From: Foliamicus sp965115835
GTDB taxonomy: Bacteria > Pseudomonadota > Gammaproteobacteria > Steroidobacterales > Foliamicaceae
Direction of reading: 5' to 3'
DNA length: 64,000 nucleotides
Assembly (NCBI GenBank): GCA_965115835.1
Contig: OZ220471.1
Coordinates: 2,692,081 to 2,756,080 of the forward strand
Position numbers and translations under genes: made by a program
Shown: piece after piece, positions 19,725 to 29,090 of the stretch
Numbering within the stretch: the first letter of the stretch is position 1
How the letters are laid out: the number at the start of each line of letters is the position of its first letter
Notes under the pieces: generated by a model
What the model was told of the DNA's origin: nothing
What the model saw: the letters and a program-made list of their open reading frames with translations, nothing else
The model's database searches: none

Positions 19725-19845
19725 CTCCGCCGGGGAACAAGATCTTCTCCCGAACCCGGGGCCTGTTGCTTTCGGCGGGGGGCAGGACGCCCTCGCGCCG
19801 CGGGCAGATGACGTCATGCGGCCCATGCGGCGGTGGCGGACGCGC

Positions 19846-19851
19846 TATACT
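19846..19851 (+). promoter_or_regulatory. possible -10 element ahead of the RND genes
   Basis: TATACT lies 52 bp before the adaptor ATG in the 179-bp gap after rplQ. There is no clear -35 at 17 bp. The palindrome TGACGTCA lies at 19812-19819, about where an upstream factor could bind. Suggestive only. Confidence 0.3.
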
Positions 19852-19903
19852 TGCGGGCCAATCTGCGCGGCAGGACGCTGCGAATATCAATCGGAAGCAA
19901 GCG

Positions 19904-21028
19904 ATGCCCGATTCAGCGCACAGGGTTTCGGTTCGCGCCGGAACCTTTCTCTTGCTGGCGCCGGCCAGTCTGGCGCTGCTTGCGTCCGGCTGCGGCGAAG
20001 AAGACCCGGGCGGCAGTGCGGGCCGCTCCGGAGGTTCGCCGCTGGTGATTACCGAGGCCGTGGCGCAGGGCGGCATCACCGACCGCTACATAGCCCTGGC
20101 CACGGCCCGCGCCAACGAAGCCATCGACGTGACGCCGCGCATTTCCAGCGTGGTGTCGGCCATTCGCTTCGAGGAAGGGGAGAGCGTCAGCGAAGGCGAG
20201 GTGCTGGTGGAACTCGACAGCCGTGAAATTCGCGCCGATCTGGATCTGGCCGAAGCCAACCTGAGGGAGCGGCGCAGCCGCTTCGCCCGCCTGGAGGCGC
20301 TGGCCGCCAGCCAGGCGGTGTCCGAAGTGGAGCTGGAAGAAATCCAGGCCCAGCTCCAAGTGTCCGAAGCCCAGGTGAACTCGGCCCGCGCCCGCCTGGA
20401 GGACACGGTCATCCGTGCGCCGTTTTCCGGCGAGATGGGCCTGCGGCGCGTCAGCGTGGGCGGACTGGTGCAGCCCAGCACCGTCATTGCCACGCTCGAC
20501 GACATCGCCGTGATGAAGTTGGAGTTTTCGGTGCCCGAGGAATACCTGGGAGTGGTGCGAGAGGGCTTGGCGATTCGTGCTGCCGCCGCGGCCTGGCCGG
20601 AGCGGATGTTTGACGGCGCGGTGGTGAGCGTGGACAGCCGCGTGGATCCGATGACTCGCTCGCTGGCGGTGGTGGCCCTTTTGCCCAACGAGGATCGCGC
20701 GCTCAAGCCCGGCATGTTCCTCAAGGTGGATATTTCCAGGCGCCGCGAGAATGTGGTGCTGGTGCCGGAAGCGACGCTGGTGCCGCGCCGGGGGCGGCAA
20801 TTCGTTTATGTGGTGGAAGAGGGCCGCGCCGTGGAGCGTCAGGTAACTCTGGGTTCGCGCCGTCCGGGCCAGGTGGAGATCGTGGACGGCCTCAAGCCCG
20901 GCGAGCAAATCGTCACGCAGGGATTGCAGCGCATACGCGACGGACTTCCGGTGCGCGTGGCCGACATTCCGGCCGCGGCGCCGCCCGGCCGCCCGGCCGC
21001 CGGCGCGCCCGCGGGATCGCAGGAATGA
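19904..21028 (+). CDS. RND efflux periplasmic adaptor lipoprotein (HlyD/AcrA family)
   Basis: 374-residue membrane-fusion protein expected to link an inner-membrane RND pump to an outer-membrane channel. The N-terminus is a lipoprotein signal (LLLAPASLALLASGC, Cys about residue 29). A lipoyl/barrel-sandwich half (ISSVVSAIRFEEGESVSEGEVLVELDSREI), a helical hairpin and the second lipoyl half (APFSGEMGLRRVSVGGLVQPSTVIATL) follow, then a beta-barrel. I chose ATG 19904 because it gives this signal; upstream codons add none. The pump gene follows after 21 bp. Substrate unknown. Confidence 0.93.
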   Translation: MPDSAHRVSVRAGTFLLLAPASLALLASGCGEEDPGGSAGRSGGSPLVITEAVAQGGITDRYIALATARANEAIDVTPRISSVVSAIRFEEGESVSEGEVLVELDSREIRADLDLAEANLRERRSRFARLEALAASQAVSEVELEEIQAQLQVSEAQVNSARARLEDTVIRAPFSGEMGLRRVSVGGLVQPSTVIATLDDIAVMKLEFSVPEEYLGVVREGLAIRAAAAAWPERMFDGAVVSVDSRVDPMTRSLAVVALLPNEDRALKPGMFLKVDISRRRENVVLVPEATLVPRRGRQFVYVVEEGRAVERQVTLGSRRPGQVEIVDGLKPGEQIVTQGLQRIRDGLPVRVADIPAAAPPGRPAAGAPAGSQE

Positions 21029-21049
21029 CGCCGCGGGCTTTCTGACAGC

Positions 21050-24000
21050 GTGCTGATTTCCGATATTTCCGTGCGCCGGCCAGTGTTGGCCGCCGTGATC
21101 AGTCTGGTGCTTCTGATCCTCGGCCTGCTGGCCGGCAGCATGCTGTCGGTGCGCGAGTATCCCAATATACAGTCGCCGGTGGTGTCCATCGACACACGCT
21201 ACACCGGCGCTTCCGGCGACGTGATCGAGCGCCGCATCACCCAGGTGCTCGAAGATCAGGTGGCCGGTATCGAAGGCGTGGTGAAGATGACTTCGAGCAG
21301 CCAGGACGAGCGCTCCATGATTACCATGGAGTTCGGGCTGGATCGCGATATGGACGCCGCCGCCAACGATGTGCGCGAGCGCGTGTCGCGGGTGTTGCGC
21401 GCCTTGCCGGAGGAGGCCGACCCGCCGCAGATCACCAAGCGGGACCGCATGACGGACGCCGTCATGTACGTGGATGTGTCCAGCGACACCCGCTCGGCGA
21501 TGGAGGTGACCGATTACGCCGAGCGCAATATCGTGGACCGCCTGAGCGTGATGGATGGCGTGGCTTCGGTTCGCCTGAGCGGCGGCCGGCGCCCCGCAAT
21601 GCGCGTGTGGCTGGATCGCGACGCCCTGGCTGCCCGCGGCCTGACCGTGAGGGATGTGGAGAATACGCTGCGGCGCGAGAATGTGGAGTTGCCGGCCGGT
21701 CGCATCGAGTCCGTGGACCGCGAATTCACCTTGCGTGCGATCACTCGTCTGGTCACGCCGGAAGACTTCGGGGCGCTGGTGATCGGCCGCGGCGCGTCGG
21801 GCCGCTTCGTGCGCCTCGACGAAGTCGCCGACATTCGCCGGGAACCGGAAGACACGCGTTCGATCGCCCGCTCCAACAGGCAGGCGGCCGTGAGCCTGGG
21901 GATCGTGCCGCGGCCCCAAGCCAACATCGTGGCCGTCAACCGGGGCGTGGCCGCAGAGGTGGATCGGCTGCAGGCGGGGCTGCCCGACGACATCAACCTG
22001 TCGATAAATCTGGACTTCTCCGAATTCGTGGGTCAGTCCATCGCCGAGGTGGTCAAGGCGCTGGCGATCGCGCTGGGCGTGGTGCTGGTGGTGATGCTCC
22101 TGTTCCTCAACTCCTGGCGCGCCACTCTGATACCCGGGCTGACCATCCCGGTGTCCGTCATCGCCGTGGCTGTGGTGCTCGCAATCCTGGGCTACACCAT
22201 CAACACGCTGACCCTGCTGGCGGCGGTGCTGGCGATCGGGCTGGTGGTGGATGACGCGATCGTGGTGCTGGAGAACATCGTGCGCCACCGCGAGCAGGGG
22301 CGCCCGCCGCTGCTTGCCGCCATCGACGGCAGCCGCCAGATCGGCTTTGCCGTGATCGCCACCACGGTGGTGCTGGTTTCCGTTTTCCTGCCGGTGGCTT
22401 TTGCGCCTGGCCGCATCGGCGTGCTGTTCGGCGAATTCGGTATTGCGCTGGCTTCCGCAGTGATCTTTTCCTCGCTGGTGGCGCTCACCCTGGTGCCCAT
22501 GCTGTGTTCCCGCATGATGCGTTCCCGGCAGCAGGTGGTCCAGTCCGAACACGGGCGCAGGCGGGGGCGGTCTTTTCGCGTTCTGGCTGACGCCTACCGC
22601 GCCGGCATGGCCCGGGCCCTGCGTGCGCCGTGGGTGGCGCTGGTGCTGGTGGCGGGGGTGTCCGCGGGCGGTTATTTCCTGCTCGATCAACTGCCCCGGG
22701 AATACGCGCCCACCGAAGACCGCGGCATAGTGATTGTCATGGCGCAGGGCCCGGAAGGCGCCAGCTTCGACTACATGGATGACCAGATTTCGGCAATCGA
22801 GGACATCGCCATACGCCAGGTGGAAGCCGGCGAGGCCCGCCGCACCATCGTCCGCACCGGAGGCCGGGGCGGCGACAGCGAAATCAGCGTCGCCTTCATG
22901 TACATGCCGCTGGAGCCGCAGGATCAGCGCCGCCACAGCGCCGCGGAGATCGCCGGGCAGATGCGCGGCCCGATGGCCGCACTGCCGGGTGTGCGGGCCA
23001 TGGTGTTTCTGCCGCCCAGCCTCAGCAGGGGCGGCGTTCGCAGCCTGCAGGTGGTGTTGCGCGGCAACGAATACGACCAGCTTGCGGAATGGCGCGACCG
23101 CGTGCTGGATCGGGTGCGCGAGAACCCGCGTATCATCGACATGACCTCGGACTACAACGAGACCAAGCCGCAGATCAAGGTGGTCGTGGACCGCGCCCGC
23201 GCCACCGATCTGGGCGTGTCGCTGCGCGAGGTGGGCGAAACACTGCAAACCATGCTGGGCTCGCGGCGCGTCACCACCTTCATCGAACGCGGCGAGGAAT
23301 ACAATGTTGTGTTGCAGGCCTCCGAGGACGACCGGCTCACGCCGCAGGATCTCAACAAGATCTACGTGCGCTCGGCTTCCGGCGATCTGGCGCCCCTGGC
23401 CAGCCTGGTGCGACTGGAAGAAAGCGCCGGTCCGCGCCAGTTCCAGCGCTTCAACCGCCGCCGTTCCATCAAGCTGTCCGCCGACCTGGCGCCGGGATAC
23501 TCGATGGGCGAGGCGCTGGACTTCATGAACACCGTGATCGCCGAGGAAGTCCAGGATGAATCGCTGAGCATCCAGTACGACGGCGAGTCGCAAGATTACA
23601 TGGAGTCGGGCGGCCAGATCTACTCCAGCTTCCTTCTGGCGCTGCTCATCTGCTTTCTGGTGCTGGCGGCGCAGTTCGAAAGCTTCATCCATCCCTTGAT
23701 CATCCTGCTGACGGTGCCCCTGGCGCTGGCCGGCGGCATGTTGGGCCTGAATGTGTTCGGAGGGTCGATCAACGTGTACAGCCTCATGGGCTGCATCCTG
23801 CTGATCGGTCTGGCGGCCAAGAACGGCATCCTGATCGTGGAATTTGCCAACCAGCTTCGCGACCGTGGCCTGCCGGTGGTCAAGGCGGTGCTGGAAGGCG
23901 CCGCCACCCGGCTGCGGCCAGTGCTGATGACCAGCATGTGCACGGTGGGCGGCTCCATCCCGCTGATCGTGAGCGGCGGCCCCGGATCCGAGGCCCGCCG

Positions 24001-24211
24001 GGCGCTGGGCGTGGTGGTGTTGGGCGGCGTGCTGGTGTCGGTGGTGCTTACCCTGTATGTGGTGCCCTGCGTTTACGCCATGCTGGCCGGCCGCACCCGC
24101 CCGGTCAACGCCGTCTCCCGGGCGGTTCAGGCGCTGCGCAAGCGCTACCCCCAGGGCGAGGGCGTTCACCAGACTCCCCTGATGCCGGCGCAGTCCGACC
24201 CCGGCAATTAG
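21050..24211 (+). CDS. RND family multidrug efflux pump, inner-membrane subunit (HAE1/AcrB-like)
   Basis: 1053-residue proton-driven exporter with 12 predicted transmembrane helices and two large periplasmic loops. Start is GTG 21050 (MLISDISVRRPVLAAVISLVLL). The proton-relay residues are present: the Asp pair in helix 4 (GLVVDDAIVVLENIVRH) and the Lys in helix 10 (GLAAKNGILIVEFANQL). The C-terminal end is 30-odd residues of hydrophilic tail. No outer-membrane channel gene adjoins; the TolC-like gene at 30475 belongs to another operon but could be shared. Drug specificity cannot be read from sequence. Confidence 0.95.
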   Translation: MLISDISVRRPVLAAVISLVLLILGLLAGSMLSVREYPNIQSPVVSIDTRYTGASGDVIERRITQVLEDQVAGIEGVVKMTSSSQDERSMITMEFGLDRDMDAAANDVRERVSRVLRALPEEADPPQITKRDRMTDAVMYVDVSSDTRSAMEVTDYAERNIVDRLSVMDGVASVRLSGGRRPAMRVWLDRDALAARGLTVRDVENTLRRENVELPAGRIESVDREFTLRAITRLVTPEDFGALVIGRGASGRFVRLDEVADIRREPEDTRSIARSNRQAAVSLGIVPRPQANIVAVNRGVAAEVDRLQAGLPDDINLSINLDFSEFVGQSIAEVVKALAIALGVVLVVMLLFLNSWRATLIPGLTIPVSVIAVAVVLAILGYTINTLTLLAAVLAIGLVVDDAIVVLENIVRHREQGRPPLLAAIDGSRQIGFAVIATTVVLVSVFLPVAFAPGRIGVLFGEFGIALASAVIFSSLVALTLVPMLCSRMMRSRQQVVQSEHGRRRGRSFRVLADAYRAGMARALRAPWVALVLVAGVSAGGYFLLDQLPREYAPTEDRGIVIVMAQGPEGASFDYMDDQISAIEDIAIRQVEAGEARRTIVRTGGRGGDSEISVAFMYMPLEPQDQRRHSAAEIAGQMRGPMAALPGVRAMVFLPPSLSRGGVRSLQVVLRGNEYDQLAEWRDRVLDRVRENPRIIDMTSDYNETKPQIKVVVDRARATDLGVSLREVGETLQTMLGSRRVTTFIERGEEYNVVLQASEDDRLTPQDLNKIYVRSASGDLAPLASLVRLEESAGPRQFQRFNRRRSIKLSADLAPGYSMGEALDFMNTVIAEEVQDESLSIQYDGESQDYMESGGQIYSSFLLALLICFLVLAAQFESFIHPLIILLTVPLALAGGMLGLNVFGGSINVYSLMGCILLIGLAAKNGILIVEFANQLRDRGLPVVKAVLEGAATRLRPVLMTSMCTVGGSIPLIVSGGPGSEARRALGVVVLGGVLVSVVLTLYVVPCVYAMLAGRTRPVNAVSRAVQALRKRYPQGEGVHQTPLMPAQSDPGN

Positions 24212-24250
24212 CACGGAGGTCTCACCGGATGGCGAAATCCCGGGGCGATG

Positions 24251-24390
24251 GATGTCGCGGCAGCAATTCCCGCCAAGCGTGACAATGCTCGAAAATCAGC
24301 TCCGGTCAAACGCCTGAATAGTCACAAGCTTGGGTATCCGGCCCTGAACGAACCACTCTGCATCATTAGCGGGAATTGCTGATGTCGCGG
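24251..24390. mobile_element. MITE-like element, 121 bp, with 13-bp inverted ends and 9-10 bp direct repeats
   Basis: CAGCAATTCCCGC (24261-24273) is exactly repeated inverted at 24369-24381. The element is flanked by GATGTCGCGG at 24251-24260 and 24381-24390; the outer G overlaps the inverted end, so the target duplication is 9 or 10 bp. The ~95-bp interior encodes nothing and has lower GC than the surroundings. This is the form of a non-autonomous transposon. It fills most of the 235-bp RND-rplY gap. The first 18 bases of the left end recur at 49516-49533. Confidence 0.75.
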
Positions 24391-24446
24391 TGCGGCGTGT
24401 CCAGGCGGGTGCGCGCTGAGGCTTCGGTAGTACAATCGCATCCGCC

Positions 24447-25121
24447 ATGCCTTCCATGATCGATCTGCAAGGCGAACTGCGCGAGGATCGCGGCCGCCGC
24501 GCTGCCCGCCGCGCCCGCCGCGCCGGCCTTGCGCCGGCCGTGCTGTACGGCGCCGGCCGTCCCGCGCGCACGCTCTCGTTCCCCGCGGAAGTCCTGGCCC
24601 GGCGCCTTGAGGACCCCACCTTTCGCTCGCGCGTGCTCAACATACGCGTGGGCGACAAGTCGCAGCCCGCCATCGTCAAGGATGTGCATCGACACCCTTA
24701 CCGCAACGAGGTTCTTCATCTGGATCTGCAGCGGGTGCGCAGCGAGGAGGCCATTCGCATGGCGGTGCCCATCACGTTGCTCAATGCCGAGCAGTCGCCG
24801 GGCGTGAAGATGGGCGGCAGCGTGTCCCACCTCCTCAACGAGTTGCATGTGGTGTGCCTGCCCGGGGACTTGCCCGAGCAAATCGAGGTGGACCTGTCCG
24901 AAGCGGAGCTGGACACCATGTTCCACATTTCGGACTTGGGCCTGCCCGAAAGGGTTTCCATCAACGAGCGCGTTCACGGAACCGCCGATCATCCGGTAGT
25001 CTCCATACACCTGCGGCGCATCGCTCAGGTCGAGGACGAAGAAGAACAAGAAGAAGAGCTTCCGGAGGATGAGGTCGCCGCCGAGACACCGGCAGATGAC
25101 GATTCCGGCGGAGAAGCCTGA
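24447..25121 (+). CDS. rplY: 50S ribosomal protein L25, Ctc form
   Basis: 224-residue general-stress type L25 that binds 5S rRNA. The N-terminal L25 domain (residues about 5-95) includes RRAGLAPAVLYGAGRPARTLSF; the TL5 C-terminal beta domain (about 100-190) ends with an acidic tail rich in Glu and Asp. ATG at 24447 is chosen; the ATG three codons later is possible. Its last codons overlap the start of pth, the usual partner. Confidence 0.95.
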   Translation: MPSMIDLQGELREDRGRRAARRARRAGLAPAVLYGAGRPARTLSFPAEVLARRLEDPTFRSRVLNIRVGDKSQPAIVKDVHRHPYRNEVLHLDLQRVRSEEAIRMAVPITLLNAEQSPGVKMGGSVSHLLNELHVVCLPGDLPEQIEVDLSEAELDTMFHISDLGLPERVSINERVHGTADHPVVSIHLRRIAQVEDEEEQEEELPEDEVAAETPADDDSGGEA

Positions 25122-25713
25122 CAGGCCTCCTGAGCTGATCGTCGGCCTCGGCAATCCCGGGGCCAGGCATCGTTTCAGCCGCCACAACGCGGGGTTCAGT
25201 TTCGTTGACCGGCTCATGATCCATGCGCGCTTCAAGAGCATGGGGCTCAGGCCGGATCTGGACGCCTTCGGAGTGTTGGTGTTCATCCAGAAGATCAAGG
25301 TGTTGTTGATCAAGCCCCTCAACTACATGAACAGGAGCGGCGATGTGGTGCGCCGGGTGCTCGCGTTCGGCGAGCGGCCCGCCAACCGGATGCTGGTGGT
25401 ACACGATGACCTTGATCTTCCGCCCGGTGCGGCAAGGCTCAAGTTCGGCGGTGGCCACGGCGGCCACAAGGGCCTGAGCGACGTGATCAAGCACTGCGGT
25501 GCGGATTTCCTGCGCCTGCGTCTGGGCGTGGGGCGCCCCGGTGCGGAAGGCGACGCCGGCGATGTGGCGCGCTATGTGTTGTCGCCGCCCGAGCCGTCCG
25601 AGGTGATCGCTCTGGAACGGGCCATGCGGGCGTCGCTCAAGGCGCTTGCCACCCTCTACGCCAGGGGCTTGCAGGCCGCCATGAACGAGCTCCACGCTCC
25701 CGCCGTCCACTGA
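25096..25713 (+). CDS. pth: Peptidyl-tRNA hydrolase
   Basis: 205-residue enzyme releasing tRNA from stalled peptidyl-tRNA. Conserved residues seen: Asn20 (GLGNPG), catalytic His30 (SRHNAG), Asn79 (YMNRSG) and Asp104 (HDDLDLPPG). The position equal to E. coli Asn114 is Lys125 (GGHGGHKGL; codon AAG at 25468-25470), an unusual change at a residue known to bind the peptidyl-tRNA substrate. ATG 25096 overlaps rplY by 26 bp. The ~10-residue N-terminal extension before ELIVGLGNPG could mean a later start, but no other ATG or GTG lies before the motif. Confidence 0.93.
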   Translation: MTIPAEKPDRPPELIVGLGNPGARHRFSRHNAGFSFVDRLMIHARFKSMGLRPDLDAFGVLVFIQKIKVLLIKPLNYMNRSGDVVRRVLAFGERPANRMLVVHDDLDLPPGAARLKFGGGHGGHKGLSDVIKHCGADFLRLRLGVGRPGAEGDAGDVARYVLSPPEPSEVIALERAMRASLKALATLYARGLQAAMNELHAPAVH

Positions 25714-25759
25714 CCCGCCGGTCTTGCCGGATCGGATCCGGCCTAAACTCTCCCATGCC

Positions 25760-26809
25760 ATGAAAGCGGCGATCCTCGGTCTGCCCAATGTTGGCAAGTC
25801 CACGCTCTTCAATGCCCTGGCCGCTGCCGGGGCGCCTGTCGCGAACCGGCCTTTCTGCACCATAGAGCCGAATCTGGCCCGCGTGCCCATCGCCGACCCG
25901 CGCCTCGACGCCGTGGCCGAAGCGTCCGGCATGCAGCGCAAGGTGTACGCCACGCTGGAACTGGTGGATGTGGCCGGCCTGATGAAAGGCGCGTCGCGCG
26001 GCGAGGGCCTGGGCAACCGCTTTCTCGCCCAGGTGCGCGAGGCCGACGCCGCGGTGCATGTGCTGCGCTGCTTCGAGTCGTCGCGCGTGGCCCATGTGTC
26101 CGGCGTCGTGGATCCGGTCGATGACGCCGAGACCGTCAACACCGAATTGCTGCTGGCCGACCTGGCCAGTGTGGAGCGCGCCCTGGACTCGGCCCGGCGT
26201 CGCGCCCGATCCGGCGAACCCGAGCTGAAGCAGCGCACGGCGGCCCTGGAAGCGCTGTACGCCGCCCTGGACTCGGGCCGCCCGCAACCAGCGCCTCCTG
26301 CTCTCCTTGCCCACTCGCTCCCGCAATTGCTCACCGCCATGCCCGCGCTCTACGCGCTCAATGTGGACGAACAGCACCTCGGTTCCGGAGGCCCTGCGGC
26401 CCGCGCCGAAGCCTACGCCGCCGCGCGCGCCGCGCCGGCTGTTCGCGTGGCTGCCGCGCTCGAATCGGAACTTGCCGCCATGCCCGCCGGCGATCAGGAC
26501 TCGCTTCGCCACGGGCTCGGCATTCCGGAGCGTGTGCTCGAACGTTTCATGCAGGCGCTGCGCAGGCTCCTCAAGCTCAGCTGCTTCTTCACCGCCGGCC
26601 CTGCGGAAGCCCGAGCCTGGCTCATTCCCGAAAACGCCACCGCCTGGCATGCGGCAGGCCGCGTGCACACCGATTTCCAGAAGCGCTTCGTACGCGCCGA
26701 AGTCACCCGCTGGCAAGCCTTTGCCGGCAGCCCCCGGGCCGCTCCCGAGCTCAGGGGCCGCGACTACCGGGTGCAGGACGGCGATGTGCTCCGCTTTCGT
26801 GCGGCCTGA
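25760..26809 (+). CDS. ychF: Redox-regulated ATPase YchF (Obg family)
   Basis: 349-residue P-loop ATPase of the OLA1/YchF family, ribosome-associated. The P-loop GLPNVGKST is at residues 7-15, and the switch region has DVAGLMKGASRGEGLGNRFL. The family's altered G4 motif is NVDE. The C-terminal TGS domain ends RDYRVQDGDVLRFRAA. It is slightly shorter than the usual 363 residues. ATG 25760 is chosen over an in-frame leader. It follows pth, the normal proteobacterial order rplY-pth-ychF. Confidence 0.96.
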   Translation: MKAAILGLPNVGKSTLFNALAAAGAPVANRPFCTIEPNLARVPIADPRLDAVAEASGMQRKVYATLELVDVAGLMKGASRGEGLGNRFLAQVREADAAVHVLRCFESSRVAHVSGVVDPVDDAETVNTELLLADLASVERALDSARRRARSGEPELKQRTAALEALYAALDSGRPQPAPPALLAHSLPQLLTAMPALYALNVDEQHLGSGGPAARAEAYAAARAAPAVRVAAALESELAAMPAGDQDSLRHGLGIPERVLERFMQALRRLLKLSCFFTAGPAEARAWLIPENATAWHAAGRVHTDFQKRFVRAEVTRWQAFAGSPRAAPELRGRDYRVQDGDVLRFRAA

Positions 26810-26891
26810 GGCTGGCGGCGAAAGGCGGTGTTCTCCTCGATGCCCCCGGACGCCGGCTTGAATCGCCATTCCGCGGCCCCATATCTACGCA

Positions 26892-26897
26892 TACAAT
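26892..26897 (+). promoter_or_regulatory. possible -10 element for the type I secretion operon
   Basis: TACAAT lies 91 bp before the ATG of the small gene at 26989, in the 179-bp gap after ychF. No convincing -35 is found at 16-18 bp. Tentative. Confidence 0.25.
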
Positions 26898-26988
26898 TCC
26901 ATGTCTGGCTGTTCCGCAACGCCCGCAACGGGAGAGCGCGGCCTTTCCATCGTTCCATATCACCACACCTCCAAGGGAGAATATCCGG

Positions 26989-27255
26989 ATGAGCGAATCC
27001 AAGATTTTTGTGGACGGGCTGATGTCGGCCGTGCTGCGCGACGGCGTGGTGCGCCTGGAGTTCGGCGAGTTCGAGCCGGAAGGCGAGGGCGCCGACGAGA
27101 ATGCCCCTCCCCGAATGATCCCCAAGACCCGCGTGGCCATGCCCTGGCCCGGCTTTCTGCGCACGCTGCGAATGATGCAGGAAGTGAATCAGCGGCTGCG
27201 CCAGGAAGTCGAGAAGCAGCGCGCCGCCCAGGCCAACGGCGGCACCGCCTCTTGA
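26989..27255 (+). CDS. Small conserved-looking protein, first gene of a type I secretion operon
   Basis: 88-residue soluble protein, not recognised. It begins MSESKIFVDGLMSAVLRDGVVRLEFGEF, has an acidic middle, and ends in an amphipathic basic helix (LRTLRMMQEVNQRLRQEVEKQRAAQ). There is no signal peptide or membrane segment. A good AAGGGAGAA site lies before ATG 26989. The layout (beta strands, then one C-terminal helix) loosely recalls DUF3467 proteins, but I would not assign it. It lies 44 bp upstream of the ABC transporter gene, so it may act with the secretion system. Confidence 0.75.
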   Translation: MSESKIFVDGLMSAVLRDGVVRLEFGEFEPEGEGADENAPPRMIPKTRVAMPWPGFLRTLRMMQEVNQRLRQEVEKQRAAQANGGTAS

Positions 27256-27299
27256 AGCTCCTGCCTGCAAGCTCCTTTCCCGGCGCCGGTTGATCCGTC

Positions 27300-29090
27300 G
27301 TGAGCGCTCAGGCAGGAACCCCGGAGACCGAGCGGCATGTAACGCCCATGCGCGCCGCCCTGAACCGCTACCGGGGCGGGTTCTTGGCCATCGCCCTGTT
27401 CAGCGCGCTGGTGAACATTCTCATGCTTGTGTCGCCGGTGTACATGCTCCAGATGTACGATCGGGTGCTTACCAGCGGCAGCGTGGAAACGCTGGTGATG
27501 CTCACCATCATCGCCCTGTTCCTGCTCGCCTGCTTCGGCGTGCTCGAGTGGGTGCGACAGCGGCTGATGCAGCGTATCGGTCTGGCGCTTGGGCTGAACA
27601 TGGCCAACGATGTGTTGAGCAGCGCCTTCCGCAGCAATCTCGCCAGCCGGGCGCAGAGTTCCACGCAGCCCGTTCGGGATCTGGATTCCATCCGCCAGTT
27701 CATGGCCAGCCCCACGATCTTTGCCTTCTTCGACGCCCCCTGGACGCCCATATATACGGCCGTGATCTTTCTGTTCCATCCGCTGATGGGCGCGGTGGCC
27801 GTTTTCGGCGCGCTGGTGATCTTCACGCTGGGCATACTGGCCGAATTTCGTTCGCGCCTGCCCATGCGCGCCGCCGCCGTGGAGGCGATGCAATCTCATC
27901 AGTTGCTGGAATCTTCCATGCGCAACTCGGACTCGCTCAAGGCCATGGGCATGTTCGACGGTCTGGTCAACCGCTGGCGCGGCCGCCATCGCCGCTCGGC
28001 GGCCTTTCAGTCCTCCGCCGCCGGCCGACTGAGCGTGCTGCTGTCTGCGACCAAGGCGTTTCGCTTTTCCGTGCAGGTCACCATTCTCGGCGTCGGCGCC
28101 TATCTGGTGGTGCAGCAAAAGCTCACGGCCGGCATGATGATCGCCGGTTCGATCATCATGGGTCGTGCGCTTCAGCCCATCGAGCAGGGCATCACCGCAT
28201 GGCGGGGATTCGTGGGCGTCCGTCAGGCATGGCGCAGGGTCAACGCGCTTCTGGAGGACTTCGGCAGCGAATCGCGCCCCGAAGGCCCCGGTCTGCCGCG
28301 TCCCGAAGGCAAGGTGGAGGCCGAAAACCTGAGCGCTGTTCCTCCCGGCGGCGAGACGCCCGTGGTGCGCAGCGTCAACTTTGTCTTGCAGCCCGGCACG
28401 CTTACCGGACTGGTCGGTCCCAGCGGCAGCGGCAAGTCCTCGCTGGCCAGCGTGATGATGGGCGTGTGGCCTGCTGCCGAGGGCGCATTGCGCCTGGACG
28501 GCGCCGAAATTCAGGGTTGGTCCGATCTTCTTCGCTTGCAGCACTTCGGCTACCTTCCCCAAAACGTGGAGCTGTTCGAGGGGACGGTGGCCGAGAATAT
28601 CTCCAGACTGGAGAAACCGGATGCGGATGGAGTGGTGGGCGCCGCCCGGTTGGCGGGCTGTCACGAGGTGATCATGCGCCTTCCGGACAACTATGCATCG
28701 CCTATCGGCGCGGGCGGCCGCGGCCTGTCGGCGGGCCAGCGCCAGCGCGTCGCGCTGGCCCGCGCCCTCTACGGCGATCCGGCCTTCGTGGTTCTGGACG
28801 AACCCGATTCCAATCTCGACAGCGAAGGGCAGGAGGCGCTCGCCGGGGTGCTGGCCACGCTTGGCGAGCGCGGGATCACCACCGTCCTGATCACGCACAA
28901 TCTGGGGCTGCTCCGGCGTGTGGACCAGATCGGCGTGATGACCGAGGGTCAGCTGGTCAACTTTGGCCCTCGCGACGAAGTGCTGAGCAAGTTCGCCAAG
29001 CCCAAACCGCAACCGGCCCGTCGATCGGACCGGACGGCGGAACGCTCCGCCGGCGCGGCGAGACCCATACAGGTCAAGTACACGCAATGA
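27300..29090 (+). CDS. Type I secretion ABC transporter, PrtD-like (permease-ATPase)
   Basis: 596-residue inner-membrane exporter half-transporter. The membrane domain spans about residues 20-310 and there is no N-terminal peptidase domain. The ATPase domain has Walker A GPSGSGKSS (about 372-380), signature LSAGQRQR (about 475) and Walker B FVVLDEPDSNLD (about 495). Proteins of this type export RTX-like substrates through HlyD- and TolC-type partners, which follow. Start is GTG 27300; ATG 27348 is an alternative. The stop overlaps the next ATG. Confidence 0.93.
   Translation: MSAQAGTPETERHVTPMRAALNRYRGGFLAIALFSALVNILMLVSPVYMLQMYDRVLTSGSVETLVMLTIIALFLLACFGVLEWVRQRLMQRIGLALGLNMANDVLSSAFRSNLASRAQSSTQPVRDLDSIRQFMASPTIFAFFDAPWTPIYTAVIFLFHPLMGAVAVFGALVIFTLGILAEFRSRLPMRAAAVEAMQSHQLLESSMRNSDSLKAMGMFDGLVNRWRGRHRRSAAFQSSAAGRLSVLLSATKAFRFSVQVTILGVGAYLVVQQKLTAGMMIAGSIIMGRALQPIEQGITAWRGFVGVRQAWRRVNALLEDFGSESRPEGPGLPRPEGKVEAENLSAVPPGGETPVVRSVNFVLQPGTLTGLVGPSGSGKSSLASVMMGVWPAAEGALRLDGAEIQGWSDLLRLQHFGYLPQNVELFEGTVAENISRLEKPDADGVVGAARLAGCHEVIMRLPDNYASPIGAGGRGLSAGQRQRVALARALYGDPAFVVLDEPDSNLDSEGQEALAGVLATLGERGITTVLITHNLGLLRRVDQIGVMTEGQLVNFGPRDEVLSKFAKPKPQPARRSDRTAERSAGAARPIQVKYTQ

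Noticed and set aside
19913..24214. 1433-codon open frame on the - strand
   Set aside because: It lies antisense to the adaptor and RND pump genes and its translation is a His/Gly/Ala/Arg-rich composition typical of frames opposite GC-rich genes.
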